A DNA stretch of 64,000 bases from Thiomicrospira pelophila DSM 1534 (GCF_000711195.1 NZ_JOMR01000001.1:1240001-1304000), one strand, 5' to 3'; counted from the first letter of the stretch, positions 1-8,540 are shown. Notes: generated by a model from the letters alone, not told the origin. Program-made: numbers and translations.

Positions 1-716
1 ACAATGGAGGTGGTTAATAACAAGGTCACGGCGACTAACCATGGACTGAAGCCATCAATTTGGGCTAAGGCCAAAATATTGTGCTCGATGTACATAGCGG
101 TACGTGCGATATGTTGAAACAGTATTTCAGAATGATTCACACTAGCGCGCACAAATTCGAGCAGTTCAACGCTCATGGGTTCAAAACGCATTGGTGGCCA
201 ACGCATATTAACCGTGAGTTGCATCACCAACATATAAAGCGCTCCAATCAACACGCTGATATAGGCACGGCTAAAATCATGAATCGCGGTTTTAACGTAA
301 CGCTGAAATGTCAATTTAATCATCAGCAAGGTCACAATCGTCAAACCCGATAATAGAATCCATGCAGTGGGATAACCCGAAGCGGTATAGACAAGCACCA
401 TCGCACTAATCGTCAAAATACCTGCCAATAATAAGGCAATCACTAGACTGCTTAATCGCGCCTCAATTACCCAACGCACCCAAGGATGATCGGTAATGAC
501 GCTGGCTAAATATAAATTAAGTTGGCGCGTGGCACGATAGACAGTGATAAAAATCGCCAGCAAAAATACCCCACCAAATAGCGGCAAATGCCAGTTTTGC
601 AACCAAGGCTCAGTATATTTAAACCCCAGTAACCAGCTGCCACCTATTAACAAAGTTAGCAGCAGGCTCGTGCTTTTAGGATAACGATCAAACCAGTTTG
701 TCACAGATTTAATCAT
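1..716 (-). CDS. Multi-pass membrane protein, 3' end outside window
   Basis: Reading the minus strand from the ATG at 716 gives an open frame of about 238 codons that runs off the left edge without a stop. The start reads MIKSVTNWFDRYPKSTSLLL. Hydrophobic stretches near residues 17-33, 45-60, 90-110, 115-135, 150-170 and the cut end suggest at least five or six membrane segments. I do not recognise the family. It starts 2 bases after the stop of the small coiled-coil gene, so the two are very probably co-transcribed. The gene is truncated only by the window edge. Confidence 0.6.
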   Translation of the reverse strand, partial: MIKSVTNWFDRYPKSTSLLLTLLIGGSWLLGFKYTEPWLQNWHLPLFGGVFLLAIFITVYRATRQLNLYLASVITDHPWVRWVIEARLSSLVIALLLAGILTISAMVLVYTASGYPTAWILLSGLTIVTLLMIKLTFQRYVKTAIHDFSRAYISVLIGALYMLVMQLTVNMRWPPMRFEPMSVELLEFVRASVNHSEILFQHIARTAMYIEHNILALAQIDGFSPWLVAVTLLLTTSI

Positions 717-718
717 AA

Positions 719-949
719 TTACTCATAAAGCCGATTCATTTTAGATGCATCATGCTTGGCGAGCGCTTCTTTTAAGCGTTCTTGTTCAAGCTGACTCAGG
801 GCCAATTCGGCCTGCAAGTCTTCAACCTGTTGACTCAACGCCTGATTGGTTTCTCTTAGCTCTTGAAGTTGAATTAAATCCGGCCCATAGGCATACATAA
901 CCAAAGCCAGCAATGCAACAAACAATGCAAAAAACGCGACTTTTAACAT
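719..949 (-). CDS. Small membrane-anchored coiled-coil protein
   Basis: The 76-residue protein has one N-terminal membrane helix (residues 4-22, very rich in Ala, Leu and Phe). A Glu/Gln/Leu-rich stretch from about 25 to 65 with heptad-like leucines follows and should form a coiled coil. A good ribosome binding site (AGGAGA) precedes the ATG at 949. The layout recalls small LapA- or FtsB-like proteins, but no diagnostic motif is visible and I assign no function. It is followed after 2 bases by the multi-pass membrane gene running off the window, so the pair may act together. Confidence 0.6.
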   Translation of the reverse strand: MLKVAFFALFVALLALVMYAYGPDLIQLQELRETNQALSQQVEDLQAELALSQLEQERLKEALAKHDASKMNRLYE

Positions 950-1002
950 CTCAATCTCCTAAAAGTTGAATTAAAAACAAATCACAGGTTTCGATTGATA
1001 GC

Positions 1003-1014
1003 ACCAGGCCTAGT
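1003..1014. repeat. Iterated palindrome, one mismatch, intergenic
   Basis: ACCAGGCCTAGT, one base from the consensus, in the 84-bp gap between the end of rluB and the small coiled-coil gene. Confidence 0.7.
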
Positions 1015-1033
1015 GGTCATCCAAAAATACAGT

Positions 1034-1867
1034 TTAACGCCCCCGACGAGTCGGTTTAATTGGTGCTTTTTTAGTTTGTTTGATCGCTACTTGACCGCGC
1101 AAATCAGGACGAACTTCGCCCGGTAAATCCACACTTTTAAGCAAAGTGTTAACCTGCATCCAGTTTAAAGCTTGGGTTTTACCACGACGCAAATTACGCG
1201 GCAAACTGAAATCGCCATAACGTGTACGCATTAAACGACTCACTTGAACCCCTTGCGATTCCCATAAACGACGCACTTCACGATAGCGCCCTTCTTTTAA
1301 CACCACTCGGTACCATTGATTTTGCGCATCTTCTTCTGAGGGTAAGCGAGACACCAGGTCAAATTTGGCCAAGCCGTCATCTAACATTACACCTTGACGC
1401 ACATTGGTGAGCATCTCCTCAGTAACCTCACCGAAAATACGCACCGCGTATTCGCGTTCAATTTCATAAGATGGGTGCATTAAACGGTTTGCTAATTCAC
1501 CATTATTGGTGACCAATAATAGTCCGCTGGTATTAATATCCAAACGGCCAATCGTAATCCAACGTCCATTTTTTATATGCGGTAGTTGGTCAAAAATCGT
1601 ATCGCGAGCTTTTTCATCCGAGCGTGTGCAAACCAAGCCTTCGGGTTTGTGATAAAGCAGAACTTCGGTCGGCTGTTTAACCAAACGCGTCGATTTAACA
1701 CTGTTACCACGCACTTGAATTTTATCGGTTTCTGTCGCGCGATCACCTAATTTGGCTGTGCGGCCATTTAATTGCACTTGGCCTTGTTCAATCATGCGCT
1801 CAATTTCACGACGCGAACCATAACCGCCACGTGCGAGAATTTTTTGAAGCTTTTCACCTGTAATCAT
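1034..1867 (-). CDS. rluB: 23S rRNA pseudouridine synthase RluB
   Basis: RsuA/RluB/E/F-family enzyme that isomerises a uridine in 23S rRNA (U2605 in E. coli) during large-subunit maturation. An N-terminal S4 RNA-binding domain covers about residues 3-50. The catalytic motif GRLDINTSGLLL follows, with Asp110 as the expected nucleophile. The basic tail from about residue 240 is typical of RluB. At 277 residues it is close to the E. coli length (about 290). It is the last gene of a minus-strand block with scpB and scpA upstream. In E. coli rluB also lies near yciO and rnm, which supports RluB over RluE or RluF. Confidence 0.92.
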   Translation of the reverse strand: MITGEKLQKILARGGYGSRREIERMIEQGQVQLNGRTAKLGDRATETDKIQVRGNSVKSTRLVKQPTEVLLYHKPEGLVCTRSDEKARDTIFDQLPHIKNGRWITIGRLDINTSGLLLVTNNGELANRLMHPSYEIEREYAVRIFGEVTEEMLTNVRQGVMLDDGLAKFDLVSRLPSEEDAQNQWYRVVLKEGRYREVRRLWESQGVQVSRLMRTRYGDFSLPRNLRRGKTQALNWMQVNTLLKSVDLPGEVRPDLRGQVAIKQTKKAPIKPTRRGR

Positions 1868-1938
1868 GACAACCTTTACGTATTTACTGAGTTTGTTATT
1901 AATGGATGGATTTTACCATTACACGAGCGGCGTGGAAT

Positions 1939-2532
1939 TTATAAATCCAAATCGATACGGTTTTGACTTTGCGCTTGTTCCTGCTCTTGAATAAAACGCT
2001 GAACAATTGTTTCGAGCTGATCGACCAAGGCCTGTTTACTTGATAATCCTAGGTCTTCGAGTAATTTGGGGGTTGTACCCCATAAGGTTGGGTGACCGGG
2101 TACATCTTTTTGACCTAAAGCCTTGATCCAACCCTGCTGTTTCAATTGAGCCATAATTGGAGAACTTACCGACACACCACGAATCGCTTCAATTTCGGAG
2201 CGTGTAATAGGTTGACGATGTGCCATAATCGCCAGAGTTTCTAACAAAGCACGCGATAATTTAGGTGGATTTTGTTGATAAAGTTTATACACCCAATCCA
2301 AATAATCATCCGCGACTTGAATACGCACCGTTTCACCAACCTCAGCTAATACCAAACCCGAACCAGCCAGGGATTGTTTCATTTCAAGCAGTACACCTTG
2401 TACATCGGCCAATTCAATATCGGGGTATTCCAATTGCAAAAGTTCAAATAAAGTTTGCGCGCTCAAAGGTTGATCGCTACTAAAAACCAGGGCTTGCACA
2501 ATTGGATAAAGCATTTGTTGATTATCAGTCAT
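1939..2532 (-). CDS. scpB: Segregation and condensation protein ScpB
   Basis: Winged-helix subunit of the Smc-ScpAB condensin, which dimerises and binds the middle of ScpA to regulate the Smc ATPase. The 197-residue length is normal. The conserved core LSRALLETLAIMAHRQPITR is present near residues 92-111, followed by the EAIRGV segment. It lies 59 bases downstream of scpA in the same direction. Smc itself is encoded at 11933-15427, so all three subunits are in this window. Confidence 0.93.
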   Translation of the reverse strand: MTDNQQMLYPIVQALVFSSDQPLSAQTLFELLQLEYPDIELADVQGVLLEMKQSLAGSGLVLAEVGETVRIQVADDYLDWVYKLYQQNPPKLSRALLETLAIMAHRQPITRSEIEAIRGVSVSSPIMAQLKQQGWIKALGQKDVPGHPTLWGTTPKLLEDLGLSSKQALVDQLETIVQRFIQEQEQAQSQNRIDLDL

Positions 2533-2591
2533 GAATAGAACACTTGTGTCATGGGTTAGAAACTACTTTGAACGTTAAGGAAGTGAAAATT

Positions 2592-3383
2592 TTAGGCCGC
2601 TCGACGAATCGAAATATCCGCATAGGCTTCGTCTTGTTGTAACTCAATTTGTTGCTGTCGCCAAAGCTCTAATACGGCGATAAACGTGACCACCAGGCCT
2701 GGTTTACCCTCTTGAGCGACCAGTAAATCCAGAATCGAAACAGGTTCTAAACTGATTTGGCTTAAAACCCACTCAATTTTATCGCTGATTTCAATTGGCT
2801 CTTCGCTAACCTGGTGTGCGACTTTGGCTAAGGCGCGTTGCATCACGTTCTGCAACGCCATATTCAGATCATCCAGATCAATTTGTGCGGTCACTTCCGG
2901 TAGCGTTTCGACTTCAATTGCAATTGGCCAAACATCGCGTCCGACAATTTTCAAACTGTCCAACCAGCGCGCCCCTTGTTGATAGGCTTCGTATTCCAAC
3001 AGTTTTTGCATCAGTTCAATTCGCGGATCGTCTTCTTCCTCGTCATCATCGTCCAAGCTAGGCGGCTTGGGCAATAACAAACGCGATTTGATTTCGGTTA
3101 ACCAAGCCGCCATAAACAAATATTCGCCCGCCAGCTCAATATCTAACTGCTGCATTAAACCAATGTATTGCTGGTATTGGCGCGCGATTTCAAACACTGG
3201 AATATCGCGGATATCGAACTTATTGGTACGAATCAGGTGCGAGAGTAAGTCCAGAGGCCCTTCAAAATCGGTGAGTAGCACTTTTAGCGCATTCGGTGGA
3301 ATATATAACCCCTTAGGCAAATTCACCATGGGCTCACCTTGCACAATCGCCAACGGCAGTAAGAGCTGCTGTGTGGCTTGCAT
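2592..3383 (-). CDS. scpA: Segregation and condensation protein ScpA (kleisin)
   Basis: Kleisin subunit that bridges the Smc heads. The 263-residue protein has the characteristic N-terminal motif FEGPLDLLSHLIRTNKFDI near residues 40-58. An acidic linker (DDDDEEEDD) follows, and then a C-terminal winged helix. The residues PGLV near position 227 are encoded by a perfect copy of the iterated palindrome, in the C-terminal winged-helix domain. The gene follows the M50 protease after 1 base and precedes scpB, consistent with one operon. Confidence 0.93.
   Translation of the reverse strand: MQATQQLLLPLAIVQGEPMVNLPKGLYIPPNALKVLLTDFEGPLDLLSHLIRTNKFDIRDIPVFEIARQYQQYIGLMQQLDIELAGEYLFMAAWLTEIKSRLLLPKPPSLDDDDEEEDDPRIELMQKLLEYEAYQQGARWLDSLKIVGRDVWPIAIEVETLPEVTAQIDLDDLNMALQNVMQRALAKVAHQVSEEPIEISDKIEWVLSQISLEPVSILDLLVAQEGKPGLVVTFIAVLELWRQQQIELQQDEAYADISIRRAA
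2692..2703. repeat. Iterated palindrome in scpA
   Basis: Perfect ACCAGGCCTGGT, read as PGLV in the ScpA C-terminal domain. It is the only perfect PGLV copy preceded by Lys rather than Gln. Confidence 0.95.
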
Positions 3384-3384
3384 A

Positions 3385-4050
3385 CTAAATCACACCAAAC
3401 ACTTGATAAATTAACTGCTGTATAAACCCATAAGGTCCCATTAAAATCGGACCTAATACACCAAAAAACAGCATCCCCAATAAAATGAATAACCCATAAG
3501 GTTCAAGCCGGTTATATTGCCACGCCCATTGGCTGGGTAAAAACGCTGATAAAATTCGACTGCCATCCAGTGGCGGAATCGGTAACAGGTTTAATATCAT
3601 TAAAATCAAATTAATACTGACGCCAGCAATGCCCGAATAAATCATAAACTGGCCAACACCGGGTTGGCTGGCAATCAACATAAAGCCGATTTTTAACACT
3701 AGCGCCCACAATAATGCCATTAACAAATTCGCCGCCGGGCCGGCTATCGCCACCCACGCCATGTCCACGCGCGGATTACGCAGGTTTTTCATAGTCACCG
3801 GTACCGCTTTCGCCCAACCAAATATAAAACCGCCAAACCACAACAACGCCGCTGGCACTATAATCGTACCGATTGGGTCAATGTGTTTGACGGGGTTTAA
3901 GCTCACTCGACCTAACATGCGTGCGGTTTTATCGCCAAGTTTCTCCGCCATCCAGCCATGTGCGGCTTCATGCAACGTAATTGCAAACAAAACCGGCAAA
4001 GCCCAAACCGCCAGTTTTTGCATTAAATCTAACTGGTCTAACGCCATCAT
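3385..4050 (-). CDS. Site-2 protease family (M50) membrane metalloprotease
   Basis: The 221-residue membrane protein has the zinc-binding HExxH motif as HEAAH in the sequence ITLHEAAHGWMAEKLGD (about residues 24-40). The second metal-site motif is in NLLPIPPLDGSRIL (about residue 154 onward). This is the short, PDZ-less YwhC/Rip-like subgroup with about five to six membrane helices. Its substrate cannot be told from sequence. The frame opens with two consecutive ATGs (4050 and 4047) overlapping the end of yciO, and its stop lies 1 base before scpA, indicating translational coupling along the cluster. Confidence 0.88.
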   Translation of the reverse strand: MMALDQLDLMQKLAVWALPVLFAITLHEAAHGWMAEKLGDKTARMLGRVSLNPVKHIDPIGTIIVPAALLWFGGFIFGWAKAVPVTMKNLRNPRVDMAWVAIAGPAANLLMALLWALVLKIGFMLIASQPGVGQFMIYSGIAGVSINLILMILNLLPIPPLDGSRILSAFLPSQWAWQYNRLEPYGLFILLGMLFFGVLGPILMGPYGFIQQLIYQVFGVI

Positions 4051-4670
4051 TCGTTAAACACTCCCTGACCTTGACGTACCAGCACGGGTTCTTCTTCGGT
4101 AAAGTCAATTATGGTGGTGGGCTCAAAACCACTGAAGCCGCCATCTAACACTGCATCCAGCGCGTGACCTAATGTGTCTTTAATTGTCCAGCCATCGGTC
4201 ATGGGCAATTCTTCACCCGGTAAAATTAAGCTGGCGGTCATTAAAGGTTTATCAAAATACCCGAGCAAATCTTGAGTAATTTTATTGGGTGTAATGCGCA
4301 AACCAATCGTTTTGCGTTTCGGGTTTTGTATACGACGCGGTACTTCACGGCTAGCGGGCAAAAGAAAGGTGTAAGGCCCAGGCAAATTCGCCTTCAGATA
4401 GCGAAACTGAACATTGCCCACCTTGGCGTAGTGCGATAAATGACTCAGGTCGTTACACATTAAAGTAAGATCGTGCTTGTCGGATAATTGACGGATCTGA
4501 CGAATCCGATCCGCGCCTTCTTTATTATCCAGCAAACAGCCTAATGCATAGCCCGACTCCGTTGGATAAGCAATTAAACCGCCCTTGTTAAGCACCTCAA
4601 CCACCTGCTCTAGCAAGCGTGGCTGTGGGTTTTCAGGGTGAATGTTTATATATAAGCAATCTGTCGACAT
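4047..4670 (-). CDS. yciO: YciO/Sua5 (YrdC-domain) protein
   Basis: YrdC-fold protein of 207 residues. It has the nucleotide/threonine-binding opening GGLIAYPTESGYALGCLL (about residues 29-46), the KRKTIGLRIT segment, and no separate Sua5 C-terminal domain. It resembles E. coli YciO more than TsaC because of the extended N-terminus and the neighbouring rnm, which are also adjacent in E. coli. Sua5/TsaC enzymes make threonylcarbamoyl-AMP for the t6A modification of tRNA. Whether YciO does so efficiently is uncertain. Confidence 0.9.
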   Translation of the reverse strand: MSTDCLYINIHPENPQPRLLEQVVEVLNKGGLIAYPTESGYALGCLLDNKEGADRIRQIRQLSDKHDLTLMCNDLSHLSHYAKVGNVQFRYLKANLPGPYTFLLPASREVPRRIQNPKRKTIGLRITPNKITQDLLGYFDKPLMTASLILPGEELPMTDGWTIKDTLGHALDAVLDGGFSGFEPTTIIDFTEEEPVLVRQGQGVFNE

Positions 4671-4767
4671 GTAGTTTAACCGTTGTTTGAATAATGAAAT
4701 TATAACGCTTTCGGTAGGAAATTAAGCAAATACCGGGCCCTGGTACAGGTTACACACCCTAAAATGA

Positions 4768-5592
4768 TTAAAGAGCCTCATATATCGGCGTGACACCATC
4801 GGGTAATTCAGCGAGCCAACCTAAATTACGCCAACGATGTTCTGGGCTGTGAAAATCCGAGCCCATAGACGCATAAAAACCATAGCGTTTCGCACGATCC
4901 GCCATGCCTACTGATTCCGATGTTCGGTTAGGCGAGGTCACCACTTCTAAGCCTTGTCCACCGGCATGAGAAAAAGCCTCCAGCATTAAATTCAACTTTC
5001 GACTGGTAAGTTTATATTGCCCTGGATGCGCTACTACTGCGATACCGCCCGCATCCACAATAAGCTTTACTGCGTCTTCTAACGCCGGCCACTGCGCATT
5101 TACAAACGCGGATCGACCGGTTTTTAAAAATTTATCAAATGCTTGAGAAATGCCACTCACATATTGACGCTCAACCAATATTTGAGCCACATGCGGTCGG
5201 CCAGCTACACCCTCACCTACCATTTCTTTTAAACGAGCCATCATGCATGGGTGTCCGCGTTTCATAAGTTTTTCATTAATCTGAGCCACACGTTGCCAAC
5301 GCAAATCTCGAATATCAGACAACATAGCCTGGAATGGCTGGTTTGATACATCCATATTCAAACCCACAATATGAATGGTGCGGTTTTGCCACAACACAGA
5401 CACCTCTACGCCCGAGCTTAAGCGTAAACCTTGTTGCGCTGCATAATCTTTGACCTGTTCATAGCCGGCGGTAGTATCGTGATCGGTGATCGCCAACCAA
5501 TCAACTTGCTTCTCAATTGCCAAATCCACTAGTTCTTGTGGGGGCAAAGTGCCGTCGGATGCGCGTGTATGACAATGAAAATCAACTTTCAT
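4768..5592 (-). CDS. rnm: PHP-domain 5'-3' exoribonuclease RNase AM (YciV/TrpH)
   Basis: PHP-family phosphoesterase. In E. coli the orthologue removes nucleotides from the 5' ends of rRNAs and degrades short oligonucleotides. Metal-binding motifs are visible: HCHTRASDG at residues 5-13, TDHDT near 41, GRPHVA near 139, AHPGQY near 190 and GSDFHSPEH near 247. I chose the ATG at 5592 because it gives the usual start MKVDFHCHT, with AGGGGAA about 10 bases upstream. The frame is open back to 5688, but the extra 32 residues look non-coding. It lies head to head with yciB. Confidence 0.9.
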   Translation of the reverse strand: MKVDFHCHTRASDGTLPPQELVDLAIEKQVDWLAITDHDTTAGYEQVKDYAAQQGLRLSSGVEVSVLWQNRTIHIVGLNMDVSNQPFQAMLSDIRDLRWQRVAQINEKLMKRGHPCMMARLKEMVGEGVAGRPHVAQILVERQYVSGISQAFDKFLKTGRSAFVNAQWPALEDAVKLIVDAGGIAVVAHPGQYKLTSRKLNLMLEAFSHAGGQGLEVVTSPNRTSESVGMADRAKRYGFYASMGSDFHSPEHRWRNLGWLAELPDGVTPIYEAL

Positions 5593-5692
5593 TCTAGTGA
5601 GTTCCCCTTTAGAATGAGCCATTCTATTAGTCGAGACTGACGAAAGCCAGTTTTTTAGCCCGAATACTTTGAAGTGAATGACACCCAAGCTT

Positions 5693-6295
5693 ATGAAATT
5701 ATTATTTGACCTGTTTCCCGTTTTCTTATTCTTTATCGCTTATAAGATGTATGACATCTATGTGGCTACTGGGGTGATTATTGTCGCCACCATTATTCAG
5801 GTTTCCTATCTTTATGCGCGCCATAGACGCGTTGAAAAAATTCACCTCATTACGCTTGGGTTGATTGTATTGCTAGGCGGCGCGACCTTGTTATTGCACG
5901 ATGAGCGTTTTATCGCCTGGAAACCGACGATTGTAAACTGGGGCTTTGCGTTGGTGTTCTTAGCCAGTCATTATGTGATGGGCAACAAACCCATTGTACG
6001 CCGAATGATGGACGCGATGATTGAACTGCCGGATCAAATCTGGATTCGTTTGAGCTATTTATGGATTGGGTTTTTCATTTTCAGCGGTCTGATTAACTTG
6101 TGGGTTTATTACAACTTCTCATTGGATGCCTGGGTTAACTTCAAACTCTTTGGCTTAATGGGCTTAACCTTTGCCTTTATTTTATTGCAAGGTCTTTATA
6201 TTAGCCGCTATACTCAAATTTCGAATGATGAAGAGACAGAGTCTACAGAATCGTCAACCGATTCTACGGATACGAATCGCACTAAACCCGACTAA
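5693..6295 (+). CDS. yciB: Inner membrane septation-associated protein YciB
   Basis: Inner-membrane protein of the YciB/IspZ family, linked in E. coli to envelope maintenance together with cardiolipin and cell-division proteins. It has the typical N-terminus MKLLFDLFPVFLFFIAYKMY and the PIVRRMM motif. There are about five hydrophobic helices and a Ser/Thr/Asp-rich tail from about residue 182. The ATG at 5693 matches the family start. An in-frame ATG at 5678 with GAAG just upstream cannot be excluded. It heads a plus-strand run of five closely spaced genes ending at 8520. Confidence 0.9.
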   Translation: MKLLFDLFPVFLFFIAYKMYDIYVATGVIIVATIIQVSYLYARHRRVEKIHLITLGLIVLLGGATLLLHDERFIAWKPTIVNWGFALVFLASHYVMGNKPIVRRMMDAMIELPDQIWIRLSYLWIGFFIFSGLINLWVYYNFSLDAWVNFKLFGLMGLTFAFILLQGLYISRYTQISNDEETESTESSTDSTDTNRTKPD

Positions 6296-6313
6296 TCAGA
6301 AAAAGGAATGGCT

Positions 6314-6601
6314 ATGCTTTTCTCAATTTTTGCCTACGATGTTGAAGACAGTCTGCCGCTCAGACAACAAGCGCGCCCGGCTCATGTTGCTCGATTAGAA
6401 GAACTTTATACGCAAGGCCGTTTGATGTTAGCCGGCCCTAACCCAAACTTAAACTCCGAAGGTTTTAGCGGCAGTTTAATTGTAGCGGAGTTTGATAGTT
6501 TTGAGGAGGCCAGCAAATGGGCCGAAACCGATCCTTATATGCTTGAAGGTGTGTATGACTATGTCGACGTTAAACCCTTTAAGCTGGTATTTCCTAAATA
6601 A
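6314..6601 (+). CDS. yciI: YciI family protein
   Basis: Small alpha/beta protein (95 residues) of the YciI/YCII domain family, with a ferredoxin-like fold and no firmly established reaction. Family landmarks are RPAHVARLEELYTQGRLMLAGP and the His-Asp pair of the putative active site (His in RPAH, Asp in ETDPYML). The ATG at 6314 is preferred over 6308 because AAGGA lies 6 bases before it and almost touches the first ATG. It sits 18 bases after yciB, the same partner as in E. coli. Confidence 0.9.
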   Translation: MLFSIFAYDVEDSLPLRQQARPAHVARLEELYTQGRLMLAGPNPNLNSEGFSGSLIVAEFDSFEEASKWAETDPYMLEGVYDYVDVKPFKLVFPK

Positions 6602-6621
6602 TTTGATCAGGAGTGCTTAAG

Positions 6622-7083
6622 ATGTCCAACGTAGCCTATTTGATTCCAAAACGTCAGCAAAAATTGCAATTCCAAGAAACCGAACCCTTGGAATTATTGG
6701 ACGTCGATTTTGTCGAAATCCCATTGCTCGGCTGGACATCTGCGGGTGACCCAATTCAAATGGAACTCGACTACGATACCGTGTCCGTGCCGCAATCCTT
6801 GGTTAAAAAAGAAACCTTTGCCTTAAGAGTGAAAGGCAATTCGATGATTGATGAAAATATTGAAGATGGCGACATCGTGATTATCGAGCGCCGCAATTCC
6901 GCTGAAAACGGCGAGTCGGTGGTGGTTCGCATCAATAATGAAGAAGTTACCATGAAAAAACTCTATGTCGAATCGACCGGCGTGCGTTTGCAACCGGCCA
7001 ACCCCGACATGAACCCGATTATCCTAAAAAACGAAGATATCCAGATTTTAGGTATCGTGCGCGGTATTTTGCGTCAATCATGA
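6622..7083 (+). CDS. LexA/UmuD-like S24 peptidase lacking a DNA-binding domain
   Basis: The 153-residue protein matches the self-cleaving C-terminal domain of LexA. It has a Ser-Lys dyad (Ser74 in KGNSMID, Lys112 in EVTMKKLY) and an Ala41-Gly42 bond in TSAGDP at the expected cleavage position. The helix-turn-helix that fills residues 1-70 of LexA is absent, and the first 30 residues look unstructured. UmuD has this layout, but no umuC is nearby and the Ala-Gly bond is LexA-like. The ATG at 6622 has AGGAG 8 bases upstream; the GTG at 6613 overlaps that site. The stop overlaps the asparaginase start by 4 bases. Confidence 0.8.
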   Translation: MSNVAYLIPKRQQKLQFQETEPLELLDVDFVEIPLLGWTSAGDPIQMELDYDTVSVPQSLVKKETFALRVKGNSMIDENIEDGDIVIIERRNSAENGESVVVRINNEEVTMKKLYVESTGVRLQPANPDMNPIILKNEDIQILGIVRGILRQS

Positions 7084-7583
7084 AGGCTATCGCCCTACTC
7101 GCCTGCGGCGGCACCATTGATAAAGACTATAACGCTTTAAGTGGCGAACTGGATTTTGCACAAAGCTACCTACCAGAGCTGTTAAAACAAGCCCGTCACC
7201 AACTCAATTTACGGCTTGAAACCCTGATGTTAAAAGACAGTCTAGACATGACTCAAACCGACCGAGAATGCATTTTAAACGCCTGTTTAAAGGCGCCAGA
7301 AAGGCTCATCGTGATTACGCATGGTACCGATACCCTTACCCAAACGGCCGAATATCTAGAGCAGCATTTAGTCGATCAAATCAGCCTACAAAAAACCATT
7401 GTGTTAACCGGAGCGATGCGACCCTTTCGATTAGCCGAATCCGACGCCAGCTTTAATTTAGGCGCGGCGCTGATGGCGGTGCAAACTACCAGACCTGGTG
7501 TGTATGTCTGCATGAACGCCCAGCTTTTCAAGGCTCACCAAGTTAAAAAGAACCGCCAGCTTGGCGTGTTTGAAGCTCATTAA
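7080..7583 (+). CDS. Single-domain asparaginase-like protein
   Basis: The 167-residue protein corresponds to only the N-terminal domain of type I/II L-asparaginases. It contains both catalytic threonine motifs, GGTID (residues 10-14) and HGTDTL (about 80-85). The C-terminal domain that completes the active site in the roughly 330-residue enzymes is missing, and the stop is clean rather than ragged, so this is a compact family member and not an obvious truncation. Asparagine hydrolysis is plausible but unproven. It is translationally coupled (ATGA) to the LexA-like peptidase. Confidence 0.75.
   Translation: MKAIALLACGGTIDKDYNALSGELDFAQSYLPELLKQARHQLNLRLETLMLKDSLDMTQTDRECILNACLKAPERLIVITHGTDTLTQTAEYLEQHLVDQISLQKTIVLTGAMRPFRLAESDASFNLGAALMAVQTTRPGVYVCMNAQLFKAHQVKKNRQLGVFEAH
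7488..7499. repeat. Iterated palindrome, one mismatch, in asparaginase gene
   Basis: ACCAGACCTGGT, one base from consensus and the only genic near-copy read in the Thr-Arg-Pro-Gly frame. Confidence 0.5.
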
Positions 7584-7614
7584 TCTAATCCACTTGCTCG
7601 CAAGAGATCTTTAA

Positions 7615-8520
7615 ATGCGTGTATTCCTAGCCTATTTGATGGTGATCGCCATCTGGACCACCACCCCTCTAGCCATCAGTTGGAGCGGCGAAGCCGACTG
7701 GTTTTTTGGTGTCGCCGCGCGCATCGGCTTAAGCGCGCTGGTGATTTTACCTTTAGTGTTTTGGTTTACCGATCGACGCTTTTCATTTGGCTGGTCCGCA
7801 CTTAAAGTCTACGCCTCCGCCTCGATTGGCTTATTAGGCGGCATGACCTTAATCTACTGGTCAGCGCAAACCATGCCGTCGGGCTGGATTGCGTTAATCT
7901 GGGGGCTGAACCCAATTATGACTGGCTTACTGGTGCACTATCTAATGATTGGCCATCAACTCACACTCAATAAGTTGCTCGGCATTTTTATCAGCATGGC
8001 GGGTTTGTTATTGGTATTTGCGCCCAACTTAGACACTCAACAGGCTAGTTTACAAATAACGGGTTTGGCGGTCGCCATACTAGCCGCATTTTTCCACTCG
8101 CTCAGCACCGTATTGGTTAAAAAAACCAATCACGATATCCCCGCGATCCATGTGGTCGCTGGTGCACTTTGGATCACCAGCTTAGCCTATATTCTGTTTA
8201 ACCCCAGCATATTATTTAACTGGCCGAGTTTAGCGCTACGCTCAAGTATCGCGATTGGCTATTTAGTGATTATTGGTTCAGTGCTTGGATTTGTGCTGTA
8301 TTACTACGTATTAAAACACATGGACGCGATTCGCTTAGGCATGATCCCGATGATCACACCCATTTTTGCCCTGCTGTTAGGCTACTTTGTCAACAACGAA
8401 CAACTCAGCTTAACTATCTGGCTTGGTGCAGGCCTGGTGATATTAGGCCTCGCCCTATTTGAACTTAACACCATTCAACGCCACTTCAAACAAAAACGTC
8501 TGTTAGAAACAAACGACTAA
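7615..8520 (+). CDS. EamA-family (DMT) transporter
   Basis: Inner-membrane protein of 301 residues with ten hydrophobic helices arranged as two EamA repeats (about residues 5-135 and 148-285). Typical features are the helix-4 region GWIALIWGLNPIMTGLL and the second-repeat end PIFALLLGYF. Drug/metabolite transporters of this type export amino acids or other small metabolites; the substrate cannot be read from sequence. It lies 31 bases after the asparaginase and ends the plus-strand run, converging on darP across a palindrome copy. Confidence 0.88.
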   Translation: MRVFLAYLMVIAIWTTTPLAISWSGEADWFFGVAARIGLSALVILPLVFWFTDRRFSFGWSALKVYASASIGLLGGMTLIYWSAQTMPSGWIALIWGLNPIMTGLLVHYLMIGHQLTLNKLLGIFISMAGLLLVFAPNLDTQQASLQITGLAVAILAAFFHSLSTVLVKKTNHDIPAIHVVAGALWITSLAYILFNPSILFNWPSLALRSSIAIGYLVIIGSVLGFVLYYYVLKHMDAIRLGMIPMITPIFALLLGYFVNNEQLSLTIWLGAGLVILGLALFELNTIQRHFKQKRLLETND

Positions 8521-8528
8521 AAATAACC

Positions 8529-8540
8529 ACCAGGCCTGGT
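8529..8540. repeat. Iterated palindrome between convergent genes
   Basis: Perfect copy, extended by CC/GG to a longer palindrome. It fills most of the 22-bp gap between the EamA and darP stop codons, where it could serve as a shared terminator stem. Confidence 0.95.

Noticed and set aside
81..353. 90-codon plus-strand open frame near the left edge
   Set aside because: The minus strand here carries a continuous membrane-protein frame in an operon context; the plus-strand product is His/Gln-rich and has no ribosome binding site.
4732..4746. TACCGGGCCCTGGTA as another iterated palindrome
   Set aside because: It is similar in style but carries an extra base and several differences; I did not count it as a copy.
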